Shown here in pieces: positions 33,105-42,836 of a stretch of 64,000 bases of DNA. The first letter of the stretch is position 1, and every line of letters begins with the position of its first letter. Source of the DNA: Durusdinium trenchii (lineage: Eukaryota; Sar; Dinophyceae; Suessiales; Symbiodiniaceae); NCBI GenBank assembly GCA_963970005.1, contig CAXAMN010023306.1, forward strand, positions 60,292 to 124,291, in the 5' to 3' direction. Below the pieces are notes generated by a model. That model searched no databases. It had not been told where the DNA came from and worked only from the letters and a program-made list of their open reading frames with translations. The position numbers and the translations under genes were made by a program.

Positions 33105-36100
33105 ACTGCCACTTGCTGCAAACAGGACTTGGTTTCCGCAAACATCTTCCTCTTGAGCACGGCACAAGCATCGTCGCCGACAAGGAGAAAGGTATTTGCC
33201 GAAGCCATTTGTCAGAGCAGGACAGCCATGGGGAGTCTTCATGACAATTAGATTGTTGCGATGTTCCGCACGTATGGCTTCTAGTAGCACGAAGCTACTG
33301 GTAGATTAGTAGTTATGGCCTCCAACCTACTAGCTAATTGCTAGTAGAGAAACCTCTTTCCTTCTGATTGGGTTCTATGGGTTCGATTCCATTCACACAG
33401 AGAGTGCACCGCTGCGGCGCTGTACATCCCACCATTGCCATGACTCGTTGGGTTGGCATAGTTACATAGTTAACGGCAACCAGATGAATGACCAAGTCAT
33501 CGCCTTATGGTGGAGGCCATCGCTCTTAGAGTGGAGGCCATCGCTAGTAGGTTGGAGGCCATTCCTATTAGTTTGGATGCCATTGCTATTAGGTTGGAGG
33601 CCATTCCTGCAAATCCCGTTTGGTTTGACCGGCCTTCCGAGCTTGGAGGATTGGTTCACTCCAATCGGGCAACTTACAGAGGCGTATGGTGAGGATGGCT
33701 GGTGCATTTTTGGTGCCTTGGGTGGTTGGACTGCCGAGTGTGCAGTTAGCCGACGATCGCACAATATAAGCAATTTCCTGGCTCAGTTTCTTGTTTGCAC
33801 TGGCATGTTTTTCCGCTGGATTAGGATATATATATATATATGTATATTATATATGATATAAGTCATTAAAAAATATAATATAATATATATATATGTGTGT
33901 GTGTGTGCTCTGCTTTAGCGGAATTATGAGTGAGAGAGATTCCCTGGAGTTGTCGGCGATCAGGCGGGCGATCAAGATCAAGGCCAAGAAAAAGTGCAAA
34001 AAGGGAAGACCGAGGGGAGTAGGTCTTGGAAGACAGGGAAGCCTTGGTGGAGAAGGTTCAAGGGAAAAGAAGGGGGAAAGAAGGGGGCGAAAGGGAGCCT
34101 CCAGAAGTCCCGCCAGGTTTCAGGGAACTGGTAGGGCTGATGCCCGAGGGCTGGTTTGAAGCCATCGATGTGACGTGCCTTCCGGCTTCTCAGTCCAGGT
34201 TGTCCGTCATTTGCTGGTGCAGATTTTCACGTTGGACTCGAGTTTTGCACAAATGATTCAACGGAACATACAGCCCCCACGGGAGAGTGACCGGTTGCCT
34301 CAGTCATGGCACTCCGTGAGGTGGAGCAAGAGCGCTGTGTGTGAGAGAAGGCCCTGGAGACTGGCGGTGACGTGCTGAGACCACAGCCAAAGCCTCCAGG
34401 GCGCTCAGGTATTAAGGCGTGTGTTTATAGCATGGACTGCTGGTCAAAGGGATCAATTTTATGCGCGGCTCTTGGCATCATGCGGATGGGCCTCAAGCAG
34501 GGGCATCTGCAACCCTTGCCCAGGAGGAAGCGAGGAGAGAAGGGAGTCCCTCGAGTGTGGGAAGTGGGAAGGTATATAGCTGGTAGCAGAAGTTGGATGA
34601 GTTGAGGGTATCGTACACCGGGGCAACCATCGACAAGGCAAAGCCCATCAGTCTTTTTGAGCAAGTTCTTCCAGGACTGCCCTCGGTGAATCATGGTGGG
34701 GTCGTCAACTTGGTGGATGTGCTTCCCGAAAGCATGGCGGATGAGATTCAAAGGCCAGAGTACCTCATCATCGAAGACCCGCAAGGACGCAAGGACTACC
34801 AGGCCACGGGTCCGGTGTGCTGAGGAGCAATGGCCGCTGCCCTATAATGGATTGATAGAGGGCTGGTCCGGCTTGTCGGCCGAGCCTCAGGGGTCGGAAG
34901 CTTGAAGATGCTGAACGGCGCTGTTGGCGTCTCAAAACCCGGGAAGGAGACGGCGTTTGGCCTGTCCTCAGATTCATCGTTGATCTCAGGTCGACGAACT
35001 TCTTCATGAGGCAGCTGCCTCACACATACTCTCACCGGCGCCGCAACCTTTCAGAGGGTGATAGTGGTGGAGGATCAGTCAGACCCTCTTGATCTCCGGG
35101 GTGGGGGGGACTTGACCTCGTCGTCCTCCCTGTTCCGACTCCTGGAGAGAAAAGTGCAGTCTTGCTGAGGTTTCTAGAGAGGCCGACTTTCTAGATCTGT
35201 CGGACGAAGCATGTTGGTCCGTATGCTTGGTGAACCAAGCTGTTGCTGAAGAGTTGACGAGAGAACCGCCGGAGGTGCAGCGACGACTCAGGTTGGCCTA
35301 CTTTTGGTGGGGCATACCTACGAGCCCCGACAAAGCCATGGTGCGAGTGCAGGAGGCTTTAAGTCTTGGAGCCATCAGTGACGGGAAAAACGGAGTCAGA
35401 GAGCTGGCGTCTGGCGTTGGTTTCCATTGTGCGGTCTGCGTCGAAAAAGACAAGGATTGCAGGCGGTTGCTACCCGAAAGTTCCCTGGAATGAGGATGTT
35501 CGCCAGTTAGATGAAAAGGCCCTGGAGAGCGCCTTGGTGCAATGCCCAAATGCCAAGTACCAAACAGCAGAGGCGAGATGAGAGAGAAAAGGTTGGGAAG
35601 CTGCGAAAGCTGGTTGTTTCACAGGTGACCGAGGATAGATACCGTTCGGCCTTTCGTGAGTTTATGCACTTTCACCAACTGCATGATGACTTTGTTATTG
35701 AACCCTTCAATATTTTTGATGAGGTGGTCGGAGAATTTATGAAATTTCTGTGGGAAAGCCATGCAAACTATTCTGTGTCTGCGATTCAGTTTTACCGACT
35801 GCAGGTCAAATCCCGTCTCCCTTGGTCATGGAAATTGGTTAAGGCATGGAGCCAAGTGGAACTTCCTTTGCGAGCAACATCCCTTTCTATTCGGCTTTTG
35901 TTGGCTATGGTGGGTACAGCTTTGCGTGGGGGCCACTTTTTGCCCATTTGATTATTGTCGCCTTTGCCTGTCCGGAAGTGCCAGGATGCCTCTTTAGGTT
36001 GTGATCGTGCAGTCATCTTCATCCCGTCGTCAAAGGGTACAAAGAAAAAATCCCTGCTTGTGGAATGTATAGTATAGAGGTTAAAAATAGAATTGCTTTG

Positions 36101-37611
36101 ACATCTGCCTTGGATTCCCCCGATTGGTGCCATAACTCGCTACGTTGAGGGGGAGTCACGACAGCTTACAGGAAAGGAGAAACCCTTGACGGATTGGTCA
36201 CGAAAAGACGCTGGCAATCCGTGTCTACAGCCCGAATTTATTTGGATTGTGGCTTGCAAGCCCTATTTGAATTGGCCCTACCAAAACCTGCCCCTGCGCC
36301 TGTTAAATCTGCTGTTCGCGTTCGCGCCTGAGGAGGAACGTGTAGAAGGGATAGCCAAGCAAAGTTTTGCGCTAGGTTTTGCGTCGGGCGAGGCAAGCCT
36401 TAATTTACTCAAAGGCCACGGGCTCTATTATTGCTAAAACAGCGTGCGCGGAACATAGAATCTCACGAAGGCATGTGCTCTGCTTTAGCGGAATTATGCG
36501 TGAGAGAGACTCCGTGGAGTTGTCGGCTCCCACCATCCCAGACCCCGACCCGACTCTAGCCAAGTTTTTTTTGCGTTGGGCGAGGCAAGCCTTAATTTAC
36601 TCAAAAGGCACGGGCTGTATTGCTAAAGCAGCGTGTGCGGAGCATAGAACCTCACGAAAGCATATATATATCTACTGCGTCGGCTTGCTTTATGTATTGG
36701 CGGTTCATTTCCTTCCATGGTTGCTTCTCCTATGTGTCGCTTAGACATGCAGAGCGCCACTACAAATGGACAACTTGGACGACTTCCCATTTTTGAATGT
36801 GCATATATACATACGGTATGTATATGTATATATATATATATGTATTTTTCTGACAGGTGAAGACCTTGTCAACCAAACCTCTTTCGGCCGTTGTTTTTGG
36901 TTGACTTGGAAGGGCCCAGTGGGTCGAACAACGAGGCCGGAGACAGGATACATGACTTATGTCAGTGAACCACAAGCAACACCATATACCCTGAAGTTGT
37001 TCGATGATCGGTCGCTCACAATCCGCGATCACTTTTATCCCTTGGATGATTTGTACTGCTTCGTGAATGGCTGGTACTCCTTGGACCGGGCAGCAACTGT
37101 GCAGAATTTCGCCTATTTGGAAGAAGTCTCGGAAGAGTCATGCAAGCACTTGGCGAAGATTGTTCCTGGGTATCAGAACATCACCCTCAATGACTTCGAC
37201 AAGGAGTCGCGGTCCGATGAGGCACTCCTGGAAGCTCTTGCTAGAGAGGGTGGTGGCTTTGTCTCAGAAGAAGTCGTGAACGGAATGCGCCTTCACGCTG
37301 CGACCAAGTGCCTGCTCAGAGGACGGACTAGTGGCCATTGGGCGATTGAGGGGACTTGGCTGTTCAAAGCTGGTTCCGCAGTAGGTTTTAGGTTTTGGCA
37401 TTCCAAAGTCAGTTTTGTTGGGTTGTGTGTTTTACTGTTTGCATGATTTCGCTTGCCTGTGCATGCTAACTCAAAATGTGCAGGAGGAGATCGCGGGGCC
37501 GTTTGTGACCTTGCCAGTTGCGCAGAGCGTGGCTGCCTTGGCCCAAATAACGAAGTCCTCTACACAGCCCGGGGTGAATGTGAATCGGTTTGGAAAGACC
37601 GACCTCAATGA
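33105..37611 (+). CDS. Secreted Cys-rich protein family, gene B, intron carrying a retroelement
   Basis: The family blocks are spread over 4.5 kb. At about 33126-33235: EKGICRSHLSEQDSHGE. At about 33630-33810: QLTEAYGEDGWCIFGALGGW, then CAVSRRSHNISNFLAQF. At about 36930-37330: EPQATPYTLKLFDDRSL through VVNGMRLHAATKCLLRG. At 37484-37611: the Cys-rich C-terminus AVCDLASCAERGCLGPNNE, then VLYTARGEC, and TGA. The intron from about 33811 to 36930 contains a decayed tyrosine-recombinase element, microsatellites and A/B terminal repeats. The last exon starts in the same phase as in genes A and C. A signal-peptide exon was not located, so expression as a secreted protein is uncertain. Confidence 0.65.
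33510..33605. repeat. 'TTGGAGGCCATCGCTNTTAG' minisatellite, five copies
   Basis: Five near-perfect units of about 21 bp lie in the intron before the second recognised exon of gene B. Confidence 0.85.
33825..33903. repeat. (TA)n/(TG)n microsatellite at the left edge of the intronic element
   Basis: Alternating TA tracts end in GTGTGTGTGTG directly before repeat A1. The right edge of the element (36664 on) is again TATATATAT, suggesting insertion into a TA-rich microsatellite. Confidence 0.8.
34593..35070 (+). pseudogene. Reverse-transcriptase remnant of the intronic element
   Basis: ISLFEQVLPGLPSVNHGG and a following acidic stretch resemble the region before RT in such elements. LNGAVGVSKPGKET (34912 on) then shifts frame into PVLRFIVDLRSTN (about 34960-35000), which matches the RT motif with the 'VDLRxxN' core. 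At least one frameshift and one stop break it. The catalytic YxDD box was not found. Confidence 0.5.
35185..35493 (+). pseudogene. RT/RNase H-region remnant of the intronic element
   Basis: LRLAYFWWGIPTSPDKAMVR, then VQEALSLGAISDGKNGV has the look of the post-catalytic RT segment ('G.P....K......LG..iD...G') of DIRS-like polymerases. It is a weak assignment, made mainly by position between the RT and recombinase remnants. Confidence 0.4.
35578..36085 (+). pseudogene. Tyrosine-recombinase-like remnant
   Basis: REKVGKLRKLVVSQVTEDRY, then FREFMHFHQLHDDFV, then WSWKLVKAWSQVELPLRA form the N-terminal SAM-like and linker part of recombinases that I recall from dinoflagellate DIRS-type elements. 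A stop at 35949 is followed, in another frame at 36005-36080, by CDRAVIFIPSSKGTKKKS, which would be the lysine-containing beta-hairpin part. The catalytic Arg-His-Arg-Tyr set cannot be traced, so it is dead. Confidence 0.5.
36377..36663. repeat. B1-A2-B2 terminal repeat block
   Basis: B1 36377-36474 and B2 36569-36663 share GGCGAGGCAAGCCTTAATTT and CTCACGAA-GCAT ends. A2 36474-36527 sits between them and repeats 33904-33957. Confidence 0.85.
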
Positions 37612-38268
37612 ACTGCTCGTTTCTCCTTGTGTAGGAGGGCGGTAGGAGATGTTTCCGCTGCGTGCCAAGCACCAATAGCACCCACAGATCCTTTCTTAAG
37701 GACTGGCAGGCTCAAGAAACTGCGTATATAGACAGTTTTGCAGTATCAGTAGCACATGTGTAGATGGTGCCAAGGCTTGTCCTCAGTCTCCGCACAGTAG
37801 AACGTGTGAAGATGATGCCATGTGACAGTGCTGCTGATGCTGCGGGAAAAGGCCTGCAGGTCATGATTGCCCTCACGGCATGAACAAAGTCAAGGTCGGA
37901 AACTGGCCAGTGTCCAGAAACTAGGGTTCAGAAACCAGAATCACGGGGAAACTGGGCAGGTTCATTCACCCTCATGGCATGAAGGCAAGGCGTGATATGT
38001 GAACCGCTTCAGTTCTGCTTGCGCTTCAGCAAGCAGCAACAAGTGCGGACGAAGCAAGTCGATGATGTTCGCAAACAAGCCCTGAAATTTGTTCCCCTAT
38101 TGTAGTCCTGGAGAGGCAAATACCCCGCTGGTTTTTCTTCTCTCTCTCTCTCTCTCTACCCCTCTTTGTTTTCCTGCACGCCTATCGCAGAACTTGTTTT
38201 GTGGATGAATAGACGCCTTATATCAATCAAGCTCTAGCGAATGGCGCCGGTTGCAACCTCTCAACCAC

Positions 38269-40629
38269 ATGGTGCTTCGCTTGCTTCACTTCGCAATTTT
38301 GGGTCTATGCCTTGCAGATGAAGAGGTGAGGAAGATACAAATGCTTGAGCTGTCCTTTCAGGTGAAACGCCTTTTGAAGCAATTTGATGTTTTTGTGCAG
38401 GGTGTTTCAACATGGCTTTTTTAATCTTTTTTTGAAGGCCAAGTTTTGGGTTGCACTGCGTGAAAGGTCAAGTGCCCTGTGCAGGCAAGCCCTGGATGCC
38501 AGCTCCTACAAATGGGAGTTGAGCGTAGAAAGGGAAGAAACAATGGGGGACAAGACCGGCACATTGATCCAAAGGAGACAGGCATTTGTGTGAGCCAATT
38601 GCCCATTCAGGACGTGGCACTTGATGCAGGGGCACCCGACCAAGAGTTCTGCACGAAAGCTCACCACAGCCGCATGCCTTAAGCTTAAACGCATGCCCTA
38701 ACATCACATACGGTACCTTAAATACATAAGCAAGGGGACCCGAGTCAGCCTTTGAATGTGGAGGACTTGTCCCGTCCAATTCGGCAAGTTGCAGAGACCT
38801 ATGGCGGTGATGGCTGGTGCGTTTTTGGCTCCGTGGCCCCGTGGCTCAGCAATTGCGCCGTCAGCCGCCTGACACAAAATACCAGCACTTTTGTAGCTGA
38901 GCATCTTGCTTTCAGTGGCATTTGCTTTAAGGCTTTGTCGTGTTTTTTCTTTTGTTTTGCATGTCTTGTTTTTGAGGTTTTTCTTTATTTATTTGTTCTT
39001 CTTTGGGTGTGGCAACTTGGTCGGCTTTGCACAGGTATGACTTTCTTAATGAACCACAAGCAACACCATATACCCTGAAGTTGTTCGATGATCGGTCGCT
39101 CACAATCCGCGATCACTTTTATCCCTTGGATGATTTGTACTGCTTCGTGAATGGCTGGTACTCCTTGGACCGGGCAGCAACTGTGCAGAATTTCACCTAT
39201 TTGGAAGAAGTCTCGGAAGAGTCATGCAAGCACTTGGCGGAGATTGTTCCTGGGTATCACAACCTCTCCATGCAAGACATGTTCACAGAGGCAACGTCCG
39301 ATCAGACGTTTCTTTGGAATCTGGAACAACTGGGCGGTGGTTTGGTCACCGAAGAGGTGGTAAATGGGATGTACCTGCATGCTGCGGCGAAGTGCCTGCT
39401 GGGAGGACACGCGGTCCCTGATTGGTTTTGAGGCTACAAGGGAAACCAGGTGTATATATAATCACGAAAGGTAGCACTTTAGGGGATACCTTGAGTTTGT
39501 CTTGCGAAGCAAGTGTTGGGACGTCCGGGTCTAATAATTGATCGCTCAATTCAGACCCCCCCCCCCCCCCCCCCCTTCGAATTGATTTTTCAATACAGCC
39601 CCCCCCCGCCCCGCCCCCTTGGAATTGATTTTTCAATACAGACCCCCCCCCCCTCCCCCCCTCTAAAATCAATTCTCTCCTGGAGAACGTCTTCGTGAGC
39701 CTCTCATGATTTCAGGATAGTTGAAACCCTCTTGAACATTCAGAAAGAGTGAATATGAAATTCTAATCACGAAAGGTGTTCCCCGAGGGGATACATACCT
39801 AGAGTTTGTTTTGTGAAGCACGTCAATTCTCTCCTGGGGAGCGTCTTCGTGAGCCTCTTATGGTTTCAGGATAGTTCAAATCCTATGATGTTCCGATTCA
39901 ATGCTCACCGATGATCTGAGCCATGGGGCAAGTTTGTTTTCCTAAGAATCTTTTTGAACATTTCGAGAGCATATGTTTGAACATTTAGAGTGCATATGAA
40001 CATATATTTACGAAAGGTCGCCTCCGAGGGGATAAATCACCATGTCGAACATTGCATTTTTGTTCCTGCCTCTCGCGTTCTCTTCTCTTCCCGCTGTCCT
40101 ACCTTTCGTGTCTCCATCCTCTCAAGTTATAGTAATAGTACTGAGGTTTAGTTTGAAATGGCTCACTAAATATGCCGCGAGTGAGGAAGCACAAGGAGTG
40201 CCTGACAATTTCCTGCATGTTCGGGCTAAAAGGCGTGGTGGCCAAGCCCTCAGCTCGTCCAGCTGAAAGGCACCCTTTGGTGTTTGTGGTCACTTCTTGG
40301 TTAAACAAATCTCTATGTCTATATATATATATATATGTAGGAACCACATCATTAGTGCGAGTGCGTCTTCAAGGAAGCTCCCCCCCGGGGAACTTCCTTG
40401 AACAAGTGTGAGCTATCCTGTGTCCAGTAGGTAGTAGCTGTCCAGCAGCTACTAGTTGACCAGGCGGTGTTTCCTTGCCGCAGGAGGCCACGGAGCTCTC
40501 TGCGACATTGCCAACTGTGCGAGCCGCGGGTGCCTGGCCGAAGGGAAGAGCGAGCTTCTCTACACAGCGCGTGGCGAATGTTCCAGGCTTACCCCAAGAA
40601 GCGGAGTTGACTACAGACTTGGGCAGTGA
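38269..40629 (+). CDS. Secreted Cys-rich protein family, gene C
   Basis: Exon 1 (38269-38325) encodes the signal peptide MVLRLLHFAILGLCLADEE and ends at GTGAGG. A second exon near 38605-38660 (VALDAGAPDQEFCTKAH) corresponds to the CKTT block of gene A. Exon 3 (about 38749-38918) reads NVEDLSRPIRQVAETYGGDG, then WCVFGSVAPWLSNCAVSR. Exon 4 (about 39034-39420) reads YDFLNEPQATPYTLKLF through VVNGMYLHAAAKCLLGG. The last exon (40484-40629) reads ALCDIANCASRGCLAEGK, then ELLYTARGEC and a short tail, then TGA. The intron before exon 4 is only about 110-130 bp, against 3.1 kb in gene B. Exon 4 is nearly identical to that of B over about 200 bp. A one-base inconsistency at the exon 3/4 junction leaves the exact splice site open. 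Function unknown. Confidence 0.68.
39460..40045. repeat. Intronic repeats with long poly-C tracts in gene C
   Basis: Three copies of a CACGAAAGGT..GGGGATA motif (39463, 39768, 40010), two of CAATTCTCTCCTGG..GCGTCTTCGTGAGCCTCT (39669, 39824), and three poly-C runs, one about 21 C long (39548-39575, 39599-39618, 39640-39662), separated by GAATTGATTTTTCAATACAG. The poly-C strand could form i-motifs and its complement G-quadruplexes. Confidence 0.8.
40337..40432. repeat. Dispersed repeat Z, copy 2, with internal hairpin
   Basis: TAGGAACCACATCATTAGTG and GTGAGCTATCCTGTGTCCAG flank a hairpin: CAAGGAAGCTCCCC (40370-40383) pairs with GGGGAACTTCCTTG (40387-40400) except at one position. It lies in the last intron of gene C. 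Confidence 0.75.
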
Positions 40630-41873
40630 CCCTGAAGGGGAGTCCTGATCACTGAGAGTGGCGGAGTAGAAGCAAAGTGTGCCTTGCTGGCCGCCGCGCT
40701 TGGAATGGATATGTCTGAAGGTGTCCGCAGCTGATTTGCTCAAAACTGCTTCGCTCCAGTCTCTCTAGGAGTGACGGCCACAAGCTAGGCCCCACACACA
40801 CAATACGATGCCAATAAGACGACAAAAAGCACAAAAAGCAAAAAGGTGTTTGAAAGGTTTTACCTGGGTCTGGAATGGTTTGGAACACCGTGCGGGAGCC
40901 AACTGACAATGGTTTGGAATTCTTGCAGGTCTGGAAGGGGAGAAACATGAGGAAGAAAGACTGCAGGGCTTCTTGTCAAAACTCATCAAAATCCACGGGT
41001 CCAATGTCTGCGTCGATCCCTGCTGTGCTTGTGCGGAATGGGCGGGCAGCAAGCCCATGGTCTCTTGTCAGAAAGTCTTATATATATAGTCAACATGAAC
41101 AAATCGCAGAGCCAGTGAGGTTGTATAAATAAGTTTTTTGAAGTCGTTGTTTACAGTCACATGGTTAGTAGGAACTCTGTGAAAGACTGTAGGCTCAGCA
41201 AGCACGACTTGCTGCACAACTACTCTGGCGCTTATACCACTGCGCGGACGGTGTCCAGAAACTCTGTTTTCGAGCTCTCCATGCACTGCCAGAGGCCAAG
41301 TGCGATCGTTTCGCATCATTCCCTCCAAGCTTGACCGGTTTGTGTACACAATATGGAGAGACGCTGTATAGTAGATCTGAATTCGTGAGAGGCTGGCAGA
41401 CACAGCTCAAGATGTGCTGCAACGCAAGTTGGAGGAGACACCAGAGATGGAGGGACGTTTTCGACAAGCACTAGCTTTCTTGGAACCAGCTGCAATTCAG
41501 GCAGCTACAAGGCTTGCAGTTCAGCAGTGTTCTCACAATTGCTTTTGGGCCGAACCACCCAAGCTTGTTTGTAGTGTGAGTTCCAGCGAACCTTTTTTTT
41601 TTCCTTTTATATTCTCCGGCGGTGCTGAAGGCCATCGCTTTATGCATCTGCGCTTTCGGTGCTTGAGCCCTCCAAATATAATTTGGTGAAGGAAAAGGGA
41701 GGAAACAAACATGTCTGGGCCTTTGTAATTGTATTAAGGCCCAACAACAATCTTTTTTCATCTCTAAATTCTGCTGAATCCTAATTTATTTACTGGTTTA
41801 GCATGGTTTAGCGGTCATTGGCGGTAAATTTTCATTCTAGACGCACAGAGGCCCAGTCCTGGCCCGAGGACTC
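40630..41873 (+). other. Region upstream of the aminotransferase, with one possible exon
   Basis: A helical frame DTAQDVLQRKLEETPEME and AALAFLEP-like continuation at about 41399-41530 may be an upstream exon or belong to another gene. The rest has no clear coding signal. A short TA tract lies at 41081-41089. Confidence 0.35.
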
Positions 41874-42836
41874 ATGTTCACTCTAGTGACTACAAGACAG
41901 GCCACTATACTCATGTGCCTCCGCCATTGGGTTTCAAAAGAATGTTGGTGTTTTGAACACATGCTCAGCTGTGAGGTTTTCAAGCGTGAGTGCCTCACGG
42001 CTCTTGATTACCTTCATGGCGTGGAGGATGGCCCGTGCGAGTATCAGGTAACTGTTTTGCTGACTTGCGATACGGTGACTGAAGCCAATGACAAGGGCTT
42101 TGATGTTTACACTTTTGTCCAGGCCCTACCTTTTGTTGAAGCCACGGTAGCTGTAGAAGCACGCCAAGCTGAGAGAAGCAATCCTACTGTGAAAGATGTG
42201 CAGTGGGTCAATGATCGCCAGCACCTTGAAGAGATTCAATCACAAGCTGGGGTCAATGAGGTGATCATGCATGACGAGCGCGGCAAAATTACAGAGGGGC
42301 TGCAGACCAACTTTTTTGCTGAGCGAAACGGCACCTTGTACACAGCTCCGGATGACCGTGTGCTATCCGGTACTGTCAGGAAGGTGGTGCTGGAAGTTGC
42401 CCAAGAACATGGCATCCCCGTTGAACTGGAGTGTCCCAACATTTCGGAGATGAACCAATGGGACAGCTGCTTCATTTGCTCCACTTCACGACTGGCGGCT
42501 GGCTTAAAGCTTCAGGTTTTTCCTGAGAGCAGGGTAGTCGATAGTTGCCAATCGTTTAGATCTATACAGTACATGTCTCACAAAAAACGCCTCAGTAGTT
42601 TGCGTTGAATCTCGTTTCCTTCTGCTTTTTCGTTTTGACTAGTGTAATGCTTTTTTTTTTCTCTCTCTCTCTCTCATCAACCGCTCAACTAGGTGAAGCC
42701 CATCCACACGCTGACCAGTCCGGACTTTGGTGAGCGCCGCTTTAGCTCCAGTGGCCTTGCACATCGCTTGGAGGACGGCATTGCAGACCTGAGCGCTTTT
42801 TTTTTTCCCTATATACACCTTTTTTCTAGTAACTAG
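41874..42836 (+). CDS. PLP-dependent class IV aminotransferase (BCAT / D-amino acid transaminase / ADC-lyase fold)
   Basis: The first block (to 42494) contains ERSNPTVKDVQWVNDRQHLE, whose Lys is the likely PLP Schiff-base residue. NEVIMHDERGKITEGLQTNF follows, then APDDRVLSGTVRKVVLEVA and CPNISEMNQWDSCFICSTSR, the fold-type IV signature. A 198-bp GC-AG intron (42495-42692) with poly-T and CT repeats separates exon 2 (42693-42836), which restores TSRLVKPIHTL in frame and runs through FGERRFSSSGLAHRLEDG to TAG. Whether TAG at 42834 is the real end is unsure, since the last residues come from a poly-T tract. ATG 41874 may be internal, because the N-terminal part of the fold looks incomplete. Substrate specificity cannot be told. 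Confidence 0.72.

Larger units (their letters stand above)
33904..36663 (+). mobile_element. Decayed tyrosine-recombinase (DIRS/Ngaro-type) retroelement with split direct repeats
   Basis: Repeat A1 (33904-33957) recurs as A2 (36474-36527) at 51 of 54 positions. A2 is flanked by B1 (36377-36474) and B2 (36569-36663), which are close copies of each other. The order A1 - internal region - B1 - A2 - B2 is the split direct repeat structure of PAT/Ngaro/VIPER-type elements. Inside are a Gag-like start (MSERDSLELSAIRRAIKIKA at 33926), an RT remnant and a tyrosine-recombinase-like remnant, with frameshifts and stops. At 2.76 kb it is shorter than intact elements (commonly 4-6 kb), so it is also internally deleted. 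Confidence 0.7.
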
